A stretch of 64,000 bases of DNA, taken from positions 15,442,222 to 15,506,221 of the forward strand of contig JAKELP010000013.1 of NCBI GenBank assembly GCA_029929735.1. The letters are read 5' to 3'. The notes below the pieces were generated by a model. It was not told the DNA's origin and did no database searches. It saw nothing but the letters and a program-made list of their open reading frames with translations. The DNA is from Mimosa pudica (lineage: Eukaryota; Streptophyta; Magnoliopsida; Fabales; Fabaceae). Below, in pieces: positions 23,374 to 35,174 of the stretch (within the stretch, counting starts at the first letter, position 1; the number at the start of each line of letters is the position of its first letter). The position numbers and the translations under genes are program-made.

Positions 23374-24385
23374 TCATGTAAAAATTTGCTCTAACATATT
23401 GACTATACAGCGTAATGTCAACACACCCGAAGGAGTTAGTTTCCCAAACTGCAAACGCTTCACAAGTATAAAAGGCACCGAATCATTGAGTTGAATCATA
23501 TTAGTGAGGGTCTTAAATTCCGCTTCAACCCATGACCCACGCAGGTGAACAACTGCATTTGACCTCAAGCTACTGCATATCACGAAACAAAACAGCGAAG
23601 GAGAAACAAGTCATGCCCACATAAGACAAACATACATAACAACAGGCACGAATAGCATGAGATTATCACCTAGAATCACCCTTAAGCCGAGACTCTAGCA
23701 AAATGATAAACTCCTTCTCCAAATATCCACCACGAGGATAAGGAACCACAGGAGTAACGTGTTTCACAAACCCGCACACATCTGAAAAACATTCAACTTT
23801 AATAACACAAACTCAAATTGAAATACCACACAGACAAAGGAAAAAAGCAGTAAATCCATAACCGTAAATGTTCCCAACATATGATTCTTCAGTAGGCAAG
23901 TCCGATGGGGAGTGGAGGTTGAAAACCCTATCAACAAACGGGACATTTACAAGCTTAACGATCGTGTCTTTATCCAACATGAGGTGAAACCGATCGTGTA
24001 TACCATATCCAGGCTCAGCAATGGAGTACTTGGAAACAATAAACGTCTTCTTCGGTGTCATCATGTGGCCATGCAGAATCACGGCGGGACCATTAACTAT
24101 CGAACACAATATTCTGGTGCCCTGAAATATTAACAAGTTGAAAAGTTATTAAGGAAAAAGTGGAAAAAACAGCACAAGCAAAGCCTTCAAAAGCACAACA
24201 GAGACGTCGTTTACCTGTGTATCCCAGCAAATCATGTCCACACATTCAGACTCCTTCAGTTGTCGTGGCAAATGTCCAATAGTAGTGGTGTTTTCACGTA
24301 TGAAAACACGATCCACAGTCAAAGTTACGTAAGAAACATGCATCCCGGGAGAAAGCTTGGACAAATGAGCCGTATCATAATCCAT
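23374..24385 (-). CDS. Second RPA70-like OB-fold protein (DUF223-like)
   Basis: Four exons, 24385-24215, 24121-23863, 23781-23670 and 23572-23374, sum to 741 bp, giving 246 residues. Start MDYDTAHLSKLSPGM, end NMLEQIFT. OB-type landmarks: LSPGMHVSYVTLTVDRVF; MICWDTQGTRI; a first-fold end YVGNIYDVCGFVKHV; and a second fold with AVVHLRGSWVEAEFKTL ... FILVKRLQF ... GVLTLRC, the usual RPA-B-like strand pattern. Two introns sit where the Helitron RPA gene has them: immediately before GTRI and within the I-(G/Y)-DV-x-GFVK joint. The two genes are therefore paralogues. Unlike the Helitron copy it lacks the zinc ribbon and the charged tail and has no stop codon. It could be a second Helitron gene, a relic of another Helitron, or a host DUF223 gene. 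The family call rests on pattern only. Confidence 0.65.
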
Positions 24386-25725
24386 GACTTCTTCCGCCTA
24401 TATTTTTTATGGTTTATGGGAAGCAAATGCACACAACGGCAAAAGATGTATAACACATATATATAGGCAAGAAAGGTTAAGACACATGACACGTGGATGG
24501 ATTTAATTGGTGAGACGTTGCATATAATATTTTTAATCCAACAATATAGACTTCTTAAAGCAAGTGTAATAAATGGAGTGCTAGACAAGTGCAATAAATG
24601 CACTGCATTGCTGCAGGTGTATCTCGGACAAACAACCATAAACTAATTAAACAATTAAAACTTAAAGAATAAAACAATTAAACAATTAAACAAATGAAAC
24701 TAATTAAATGAAATTAAATGAATAAAATGAAATATATTTAATTGAAGGTTGAAAAGTGATTTCCCGCTTAAATGACCTTGTCTACAGTAATCTGAGTGTA
24801 TAAAATGAAAAGTTGGATGATCAAATTCAAAAAAATGGTGGAGTTGGTTTTTATGTATAAGTTGATTGACTAGTCATCCATCTCTGGCAAAAGAGGCAGA
24901 ACATAACTATCAAAAGAGATTGAACGCAGAGGAAAATGGAGAGCAAACAAGATGCGAAATTTGTGTGGCATAGTCACGTGCAATTCTTTCCTAAAATTTT
25001 TAGAATTATTTCCCTCGTGTCTTTGGATTATTTAATTAATCTTTTCCTTGTATTTTCATTATTACGATTGAAGCAAAAATAATACTAATAAACAACGATA
25101 AATAATTAAATACCAATGATTTAGCTATCTTTTTTTTTTGTGAGAATGATTTAGCTATCTTTATTGTCCCAAAAAAATGGTAAGCTTTCTTCCTTATTTT
25201 CGTACATTTACTTCAGAGAAGGCGCGAAATTGTCGGTTTGACTAATAAATACTCTTTTATTCTTTTCTCTTGAGCTTGTTTGTTTTTTTAGGAGACAGCA
25301 TAAAGCAGATATGATTCATTGATTCATGGATTAAAACTTACGCCATTGTTTTCAGTTGTATTAGTAGACATAGTTAACTGCCAAACAACTGAAGAACATG
25401 AGGCACGTACGTACTTGTAAGAATTTGGTGGAACTAGATTGAATACATTCATGAATTTCATAGTAACAAGTAACAACCAGGACATACACCTTGCCTGGAA
25501 AAAAGTCCAGGGAAGCGACATTGACCAATTTGGTCCAGACATTATACTAGTGAATGGTATTGACTATCGTTGCATGGCGATTTAGTACCATCTCATCATG
25601 AACAGAATTAAATAAACTTCATAACGTGAGATTGTCATCTGGTGAAACTTGATCAGGCATTACGCTGCTCAAGCTCAAGGATTTTTAAAATGTCACATGA
25701 TGTCTTACAAAGAGATGCCCTCCAT
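24386..25725. other. AT-rich gap; likely zone for a Helitron 5' end
   Basis: No exon is supported. It contains a run of AATTAAA-type low-complexity repeats (about 24645-24735) and a 17-bp direct repeat, AATGATTTAGCTATCTT, at about 25117 and 25145. If the second OB-fold gene belongs to the Helitron, the 5' TC terminus should lie here, but none of the A|TC sites I checked has a convincing plant Helitron 5' motif. Confidence 0.4.
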
Positions 25726-28700
25726 TTACTTCCTAAGAGAGAGCATCTCAAAGCTCCTGAGAGCATCATCACGGTTGGCTCTTGAAGATGTATTGCGCGT
25801 GAAACTCGGTTGTTTGGTTTCATGCGTTGCTTGAGTTCTATATGCACTAGATGGGCGGTTGACACCTGATGTTAGCCAGCCAGCACGGCCATCAGTGTGG
25901 TCACCGGAGGAACTCTGCCGATTCGATGAGATCACGGCTTTTCTCGAACTGCTTCCATATCGAGAGGAACTACGCCCCTTTTCTTGATCATACTGCTCAA
26001 TAAGAATGTTGGACTTGTAAGTTAAAATACAAATGACCCTTTGTGCAGAATATTAAACTTCAGCACCCGCTAATTAAAAGGAGATAAGTTAGGGCTTTAT
26101 TATCAATCAATTCATACGATTAAATTGACATGTGATCAAACTTTTAGAATCATAGACAGTGACACCAAAAGTATATTTATATGGATAAAACTCTTCAAAA
26201 AAATACTTGGAAGTGCTTTTTTAGAGAGATTATTTACCACATCCCTGCGTGATGGTACCTCCTCAAAAATCCTATTTTTGGTGAGATCATTATGAGGACT
26301 AGAACCTGTCGGATTCCTTCGGGAAAATGCTTCAACACCACCACCAGAAAATTTCTCTCTAATCTCTTTCCCAGCTGAAAGAAGCAATTGAAAGAATAAA
26401 ATTGTTAGGAATTCGGAAGAAGCAAGGAACTTCTACTGATAATGTAAGACGTCAGACTTTAGCTATGGTTGAATGATTTAAGCCACCATTTTCTGTGAAA
26501 CTCAAAGGAAAGACACTGCACGTTCAAAAATCCTGAACACTTAAACACTTGCTAAGTTTTAAAGGTATAACATGTTCATTAACTTATGTGACAGAAAGAG
26601 GGTGGACCTGTGATCTTTTCTGGTTTTTGTGCAGATGGACCAGCATTCATAACTGCCTTGCCACTGCTGACCTGATATATATTAGAAAGACTTAAGTAAG
26701 CTGGCTTCAATCAAAAGCAAAAATCTAAGAAAGCAAGGTATAAAAGCAACATACCCGCCCTTTAGAGCTGCCACCGATCTGAGGATACTTCAATATGGTC
26801 CAGTCAAAAACATAGTCAAACTGATAGCCTGTGATAGCAAAGTCAGGATAAATTTAACATTACGCCCACTAAAAATCTCCTACAAAAATCCCTGCTAATA
26901 TTTTAAAAAGATATAATCATACTGAACCTTCTCGAATAAATAAGTCTCGGAAAAGCCTCTTTAAATATGAATAATCTGGCTTGTCCTCAAACCGTAATGA
27001 TCGGCAGTAGTGGAAGTAGGATACAAACTCAGATGGGTATGATTTGCAGAGAACCTATCCACACAAGCACATATAATAACAATAGAACAACGTTACTATG
27101 TAAGATTGAGATAGAACAATCAAGTGACAAATATTTGCAAATTTTTAGATATACCAACTTTTTTAAATATGAAATATCTAATCAAAGTAGTTTAAATAAA
27201 AATAGTCCTCAAACTTCTCAGCCTCTGGTGTCATACATTGTATCACACCAAAGATCACAGCAGCCAAAACCTAAATTCATATATCAAGCTTGGCCAGATC
27301 TAGAGGGAACATTAACTTCTCAAAGGCATTTCAAAGAGTAAATTGGTACATGCTAATTCAGCTAGTCATGATACCTCTATTGGAGTTGATGATTTCTTCT
27401 CACTGATCTTATCATACTTCTGTTTTTTGTTCCCGGCCTTCAGACCTTGCCAGGGAAGACTAAAATAACAAAGAAGACCAACAGTAAGAATTCCATCAAA
27501 ATGATTCACAACAATTGTGGGGCAAAAAAGATGGGTCTGATGAGAAACCAACCTTCCTCTTAAGAAGTACATGAGCACATAACCAAGAGATTCCAGATCA
27601 TCTCTTCTGCTTTGTTCTGCCATAAAAATGAAATAAAATCAGGTAGTTGAAACCAGAAGAGTCTAATTTTGTAACATTTATTTCTAGTTATGGAATGTTA
27701 ATATGAAAAGGAACAAATCAAGCATAAGGATGTTTGCCCACCGATTCCAAGATGAGTGTTGACACTTGCATAGCGAGCTGTGCCAGTAAGGTTCTTATTT
27801 TCTCTACAAAATGGAAGACACGTAACACATTTATTACATGATATACTGCACTTCCAAAACTGCGCACTTGCATGCCCTGAAAACAGCATGACAAATTTAC
27901 CTGTATGGTATGTGCTTATGAGTCTGTAGATCCCTAAACTTCTTTCCAAGACCATAATCAATGATGTAAACCTGAAATGATAAGCTTTTTATCAAAATAT
28001 ATTAAAAAGAACTAACTTTTCTGCATACACACAAGATTTTCTTATCAGAATCTACTAATCATGTTTTACCTCTCTAATTCTTTTAATTAACAAAAGAATG
28101 TAATTCTTTTTATTTGTACAATTGAAGAGAAGAAAACAAGACAGTGGAGAGCGAAAAATACTCTGGTGAAATTATCTACAACACAAAAATGCAAGCCAGC
28201 AGAAGTTAACCCAAAAACAATCCCAATCCATTTACAAATCTGATAGCGAAATTCCCTATAGAAAAAATTCTATATTCAGAAGGAGGCTGAAAAGTGAGTC
28301 TCAGAATAGGTTATTGATGTTGACACTAGTATCTCATACCAACTACCAAGACCAATGAACCTGGACAAATGGACGCTTCAGAGTTCATGAACTACAACAT
28401 AATATTCCATCAATTTCAATGAGTTGCAAACAAATGGTTGGGAATCGGGAAAAACTCGTGACACTTTTTCACTGAAACTGCCCGTTACAGAAACGTTATT
28501 AATGCTCCATGACACTGCATATTATCTTCCAAAACCGAATGAACATCTGCTAGGATTTCTATGATATGAACTTCACAAACAGCAAAATCTAGACTTCATA
28601 AAACAGGACAGCTTTTGCTCATTTACATTCTTATCTTCATTGATTCAAATCACAGACAACATTAAGTTTAGAATGCACATAGATCTCCTTGTCATCAAAC

Positions 28701-30390
28701 TCTGGATAAACAAAATACTAGATAGAGACGCAAAACAATCAGAAAATTGCATATGCAACAATGCTTAAAATGATAAGCCAAAGAAAACCCCAAAAAGAAA
28801 GATAATAGAGAGTACAACTCCATTACCTGGTTTGCTTTGCGTCCAAGACCCATTAAAAAATTGTCAGGCTTTATATCACGATGAAGGAATCCTCTTGAAT
28901 GCATGTATTCAACTCTATTAATCTGAAAATAACAACAAAAATAAACACTTCATGCTTCTGTCTAAGAAACTTTATTCAAAACAATTCCTAAGTAGACTTA
29001 CACATTGATCAGCAAGCATCAAAACTGTCTTTAAGCTGAACTTCCGGTTGCAATAGTTGAACAAATCTTCTAAACTTGGCCCAAGAAGGTCAATAACCAT
29101 GACATTGTACTCTCCCTCAATTCCAAACCACTTGAGGTGAGGAATACCCGCTTCATTGAAGAAAAACCAAAGTTAATTACTTAAAAGAAATGATGCCTCT
29201 TTACTTATTTTTTTTTAAAAACTTCAGTTGTTTTATCTTCTAGTCATGACTCAGAGGAGAATAAAGGTTCTGTTCATAATGATTAATGAATTACACTTCT
29301 GGGCCAATGGGCATAAATGAAACTTTCACATTAGCAAGCACTTTTAGAATCAGTAGTCAAAAAAGTCTAAAATGTAAAGTAACACAGACTTACTTCCTCC
29401 TTGAAGAAGCATATATAATTTTGATTCATAATGAAGCTGCGGATGCCTGCTCTTCACAGGTTCCTGAAATTTTTTGCAGAGGGAGAAGGGAGCAGAAGAA
29501 ATTGGTTAAAAAATGAACAAAATAGAAAATCATGAACATATTGGGCTCACTAATCATTATTTGGCACATAAACGACTCTTGAAGGAAACAAAAGTAAATA
29601 TTTTATCCCACAAAAAACGATATGACAAACAAACTAAGCTAAACCAAATTGAAATAAAAAGAACTAAAATTTGCATCAGAAGGCCTTAGAAATAAGAACA
29701 TTAAAAAAGAAAACGCAGCACTTCACATGCTCCTCCAACCCTTAAAAGAGTTCACTGTTTTCTCCTAAAAATCAGCAGCTTTTTCAAAGTTGACATTGAG
29801 AGGGATGAGAGATATTGCTCCTTTTGCTTCCAATTCTGTCAATATATTGTTCCATGCACTAGGCTTTGCTTATCATTATTGAAACTCCCATTGCAACAAT
29901 ACAGAAATTTGCAGTACAATTCACCCAACGTGCCAATATCAATTCCATAGCAAAATAGCCTCACAATTATCCCAAGCAAGCATTAAGCAAAAGGATTTAT
30001 ATATTCATAATTTGATATTATAGATGAACATGCGCACAACAACTTAAAAAAAGTGACATGATGGTGATAAACTCTCAGAAACCATTTTACACAGCAAAAC
30101 ATCACAATAGATTCAATTTATGACCAATATGGCCCTACTAGACACAAAATGGGGGTACAAACTGCAAGAAAACATAACATACCAGCTTAACAGCCACCTC
30201 CTCTCCAGTTGATACATTAATACCTAAAGTATAAGAAACAAGAGAATAATTAACTGCTCAAAAAGGAAAACACCACAACAGATGATGCCATGGAGGAAAA
30301 AAACCCACACTTACCTAAATAAAGTTCTCCAAAAGATCCACTCCCAATTTTCCTTCCCAATTTAAACTTTCCAGCAATCACATGATCCAT
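25726..30390 (-). CDS. Casein kinase 1-like serine/threonine kinase (CKL)
   Basis: Fourteen exons are readable. Exon 1 (30390-30315) opens MDHVIAGKFKLGRKIGSGSFGELYL, with the glycine loop. Exon 2 (30223-30183) gives INVSTGEEVAVKL with the catalytic lysine. Later exons hold EPVKSRHPQLHYESKLY, IPHLKWFGIEGEYNVMV, the catalytic loop HRDIKPDNFLMG (about 28860), IIDYGLGKKF (CK1 has DYG rather than DFG), NLTGTARYASVNTHLG, QSRRDDLESLGYVL and LPWQGLK, all CK1 signatures. Exons at 26828-26757 end the kinase fold (FDYVFDWTILKYPQIG). The exons at 26374-26240 and 25995-25726 form a basic, Ser-rich tail ending SFEMLSLRK, typical of plant CKL proteins and usually controlling localisation. The intron at about 28830-27973 is over 850 bp. 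All catalytic residues are present. The CKL number is not assigned. Confidence 0.9.
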
Positions 30391-32326
30391 TATGAACAAT
30401 TCCTTCAACAAGCCACCGGGCAGCAACTATAATAATCACTTTTTCTGCTCACATATTCCCAGATTAGTATCTAAACATTCAAAAACTCACAAAAGCAAAA
30501 CAAAAAAACAAAAAAAAACCCACCTTTTTCCTCACCAGCTAAAAGGGCCCAACAAATAAAGTTATTCCCTTTCTTCAATAATCAACCCGATTCTAATAAA
30601 ATTTCCCAATCCCACGATCCAATTGATCGTATAATTGCGTGCGATGCAAATTCAGATAAATCAAAAAAACGAGGGCAAACCAAATCTACGGCATCCCCTA
30701 ATGAATGAGGATGAGATATTTAATTAAATTAAATTGTGGAGCGACATGAATTAAGGAGAGAGCTGAGAGAAAAGAAAAGCCCTAATCTAAAGAGAAGAGG
30801 AAGGAGTTGACCAGATAAAATGCGATAATTTATTTACATGAGCAGAAGAAATTGAGAGAAAAGGAGAAAAAAGAAAGGAAAGGAAAAGGGGTTTTTTTGA
30901 CAACGGAAAATAAAAATAGTAAAAACAGAGAGAAGAGATCGATGAGAACGCGTTGGATGAGATATGAAGAGACAAAAGTAGTTCCACACAACAAAAGCTC
31001 TCTCTTTGATGGACGGCGCAAACTGATCCAGTACAATGAATAGATTAAAGATGACAATGCAAAAATCAGTACAATGAATAGATTAAAGATGGTTATTATA
31101 TTGTATCAAAAAAAAAAAAGATGGTTATTATATTATATAATTAGTTAGGATAAAGTTTTGTTCTTGTTGTATTACTCCTATATACTAATAGCTCTTTCAT
31201 GTTTTTTCCTTTTTTTTTACAATGGAAGAAATGAAATATCTTAAATAGGTTGAGTACAACGTGAAGTTTAGTTTCTGATTAAAAAAAGGAAGTTTTGTTG
31301 ATTTTTGGAGGGTAAATAGGTTATTTGTAAATCGATTTGTTTTAAAAAAGTTGGTTAAATTTTATTTTATTTATAAGTTAAATTTATTAATTAAATTATT
31401 GTTAAAATTTAGTTCCTTTTTTTCTTTAATCTCAAAATATAAAAATTAGAGGTCAAATTTAGGAGGGATGCATATTGCATGGTGACATGGAGTAATAAAA
31501 TTTCATAACAGCCCCCCCAAAAAAGTTATTTTTTATTTCCATCCTTTGAGACAACATTAATTAACAGCTTGAATTTACCAACCTGGAAAAACAGAAACTT
31601 ACAGATTTTGTTTTCCTTAAATTGAAGAAAGACAGTGAATTAGTTAACACTTGAGAGTTGAGCCTCCCTGGACCCTGGTAAGTGGTAACCACTAACCAAT
31701 AACCACCATTGATGTGCTATCGAAGAAATTCTCTTTCATCTTTATCTCTTTACTTTTGTTCTCTTTTATTGTTTTCTCCTTTTGCTTTTTGTTTTTTTTT
31801 TATTTTGTGTTTTTTCTTTTCATTGTCCCTCTTTCCTTCCTTTTCTCCATACTTTGTTCAAGTCAGATTGTTTGCTCTTGTCGTCTTATATATATTTATT
31901 TTCCTGATCATCTGCTTCTTTTTGTAATATTTTATCATCAACTAGTGCTCGATTCACGTTTCTGTCTCTTTCGATACTTGGTCTTCTTATCAATACTACT
32001 TCTATCTCCTATTCATGTATTTAACATGACGCGATTTAGCAATTTAAAACACTCCACGTTCAATAATTTATGAATGAAGTACTATCGAAGTGTTAAAAGG
32101 AGAGGTCAGGTTTAGACCATTCCATAAATCACTACATATCTAATCATTCACATGCGTAATAGTGGTTAAGTATATATGGAAATTAAAGTTCAGCTAGAGG
32201 TGTTCTATTTAAGATAACTACCACGAGCATGTATTCTCCTGATTAATACAATTTGATTCTCTTTTATCCATTAAGGATACCGAATCGTGTATTATCCACC
32301 CAACCAATGATGACCAATTACATTAT

Positions 32327-32562
32327 TCATCTCGTCCTAAATATAAGACAAGTCGACTGAAAACTTTAAGAAATCAAAATAAGTTACTTATAAATTATAT
32401 TGGTTTAACCGATTTTCTTTTCAAACAAACTAATTGATTTGACCTCTAAACTAATAAGTAATATAAACAAATTAAATATTATTGAAATTAACAAATCTAA
32501 TTTGTTTTTTTTTTAATATCTACAAAAAGTCAAATAAATCTTATATTTAAAACTAAAAGAGT
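32327..32562. mobile_element. Degenerate Stowaway-type MITE
   Basis: Left end CGTCCTAAATATAAGAC and right end whose complement reads TTTTAAATATAAGATT form imperfect inverted ends of an AT-rich element of about 235 bp without coding capacity. This matches the CTCCCTCCGTCCTAAATATAAG ends of plant Stowaway (Tc1/mariner) elements. Confidence 0.5.
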
Positions 32563-34301
32563 GTTTTTTTGGTATGATGACGATTGTTATCGTTGGTGTT
32601 GTTATTCACTACCGTGATGAATTTTCAAGTGATAAGATAAATTAACAACTCTGTATTCCAATATTTATACAATTTTTCAACACAATTATTCACGCACCTA
32701 TTATACTTTTCAAAGAGTTCTCGGACCCATAGACTGAAAATTAAGAAAGCCATTATGTTAATGGATACTTTTTGTGTCAATTGTGCCGCCAGATTCAAGA
32801 CCAATTCCAATATCTATCTATATAAGATTGAAATTGGGTGTGCATAATAACTTTGAATGTTCAGTTGGATGAGTCATCCGCCCTTATAATTTGGTTTCTA
32901 TTTGTTTACTTTATATCAATCAATTTAATGTTTTTCCTTTTATCTTTAAGAGTTGTAAGAACTTTGTAATGTTTTTTATTATTGTCACTTTCTTTTTATA
33001 AAAAAAATAATATTCAGTTGAACAACATGTGATAATATAATTAGGTAAGCAATCTGGAGCTGCTTCTTTTGCATCCATTTGAAAGTGCTTACTATAACAT
33101 TCAAGTGACAAAGGCTATCAAAATTATAATCATATCGACGACTTTGATGGAAAAGTGAAGTATGCACCCAAATAAAAAGAAAAAAGGGTGAAAAAGGGAG
33201 AGAGAAGAGCACATGGTAAATTATAAATATTGAATGCACTCAAATAAGCCCCCACGTACCATTCATTAATACATCACCTCAAGTTATTAGGAGAACATAA
33301 TAATGAAGACTATGATGAAGATAGACCCTAACATTTGAACAAATCAATAAAAATTGGACCAAATCTGTACACGTTATCATTTTCATCTCTTAAATTTATG
33401 AGGAAAAAGATACTATCCATTATGACACTGCAAGACAAAGTTTCGTTTAAAAAAGATGAATGCAATGTTTTTTTGGTGGTTTGTGATTATATGGTCATAT
33501 ATTTAGACAATCATTTATATCAAAGATTAAGAATAATCGTATTAAATCTGACAAAAGTTATAAAGGTGGTCAAGCGATGCGATCAATAGTTTCGGAATTC
33601 ATACCATTGATAGAGATGCTCATGCTGTAGGATGATTTTTTTTTACCAAAAATGCTATAAGATAATAAAGTCAAAACTTAATCACGAATTAACTTAATCA
33701 GATCATCTTCTCTTCATTTGTGAATATTGAATTGGTCTCTAGCTGGGACAAGGCTTTAAGGTGCACCATATTGTTATATTGTCACGGCAAAAGATTTAAA
33801 CGAGGGAGAGAAATGACCAACGAACATCATTTGTCTGTGTGAGAGAGAGACTTGAAGAGTATACAAACTCGTAATTAGAGAGCGAGATAAGTCCTAAAAA
33901 TGAGAGAGAGAGCATTGAAGAGTATACATACTCGGATACTCGTAAACTAGCCTTGATGGCTTGGAGTCGGAGATGCTATATTTTTTGTCAATAGAAAAGG
34001 ACAATTAAAAGAGTGCTTGCGTTTTGGATTAGGTCTACTCAATCAACATCCCAAGTCAATGCCAACTAATCAATAATGATGAACGGAGCAAAATTTAAAA
34101 ACTATCAGGTACGGTCATACTATATTTATAGTGCTATAGTATGATATTTACATATTTAATAAGTTTATAGTGCTAAAATTTAATAAAATGCACACAAAAC
34201 CGAAATATTCAAAATGCATGAGATCTAGTCTCCTGCCTTGACTAGGTAAAAATAGAGACGTCCTAACATGATGCCAAGAACCCCATCATAACTCGCTGCT
34301 A

Positions 34302-34370
34302 ACAGAACTTAAAGCAATGGTAGAAGGACTTACTCTGTGTTGGGACATGGGACTATGCCCCTTTGTAACC
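34302..34370 (+). mobile_element. LINE-like RNase H fragment
   Basis: One short frame reads TELKAMVEGLTLCWDMGL. This is the conserved helix A region of the RNase H domain that ends plant non-LTR retrotransposons, with the catalytic-type glutamate. An A-rich run follows within 10 bp. Nothing else of the element is recognisable, so this is a relic. Confidence 0.5.
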
Positions 34371-35174
34371 AAAAAAAATAAAAGAACCCCATCATAACAG
34401 ACTAATTATATCACGTAATATATTTAGACGATACATGGGCTTTGGACTTCAAAATCTAAGAAAATCTAAAAACAGTGACTTAATTGTTTTCAGCTAGACT
34501 GGATACAGCAATTTTTATTTAGATTTGATAAACAAGCCGTATACTAGTATCAAACGCTTGGATATTACACGCTGCAAGATAGAAAGTGATACAAATAATT
34601 GGCTATCACTAACTTACAAATTTACAGATAACTGTTTACAGTGTACTCCGTATCAACATTATACAGTAAGAGGTTAAACACCCACATAGTTGAGGTCAGT
34701 GGCTCTAAATTAACAGGTGAGGTAGATATTCTTATCAGTTGCTACAGGAGTTAGGGCACATAACTGCCTTCATGCCTATGTTCAGGCAAGCAATGAAGTA
34801 CCAAGTAACCATTAATGTGGCCACGAACATATCAAAGCACGGGATACTGTTAAGTATAATAATAATGACCACTGAAAAGATTAACGCTGCTGGCATGACT
34901 TATGGCTACTATGCTGTCAGAAAATGTCACAAGTTTTGCCTTGTTAGGAGGTTCTTTTATCTTTGTGAGATACCTCATGGCGGGGTGGCAAGAGGTTTAG
35001 AAAGCTCCCTTGAGCAGATTGATTGCCTGCAGGCGGCGCACCTGATGAAGCAGACACCTCTGATGTTTCTGACTCACCCTCTGTTACAACCCCAAATTGA
35101 TCAGATGAAAAAACTTTTAAGTAACAAACAGAAAAGAACACAGGAGGATATCCCTATTTTATTCTATTTTTTAA

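Larger units (their letters stand above)
30391..35174. other. Long intergenic region with transposon debris
   Basis: About 4.8 kb between the CK1-like and NDR kinase genes; the left few hundred bases should be the CK1 promoter and 5' UTR. I see no host gene. Contents: a small duplication GTACAATGAATAGATTAAAGATG at about 31031 and 31070, T-rich tracts at 31700-31925, a Stowaway-like MITE (about 32327-32562), a GAGAGA-rich duplicated segment with GAAGAGTATACA (about 33840-33950), a LINE RNase H fragment (34302-34370) and the NDR 3' flank. The plus-strand frame at 34739-35218 overlaps the NDR last exon and is not a gene. Confidence 0.5.

Noticed and set aside
24541..24560. TCTATATTGTTGGATT (minus strand) as a Helitron 5' end
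   Set aside because: It resembles a 5' terminus, but the flanking base is G rather than A, which does not fit the A/T insertion rule seen at the 3' end.
30787..31043. Overlapping open frames on both strands near 30.8-31.05 kb
   Set aside because: Purine/pyrimidine-rich sequence at the CK1 5' region opens several frames. None resembles a protein.
31709..32073. Phe/Leu/Ser-rich open frames that look like a membrane protein
   Set aside because: They arise from a T-rich tract, so the apparent hydrophobicity is a composition effect. No family features are seen.
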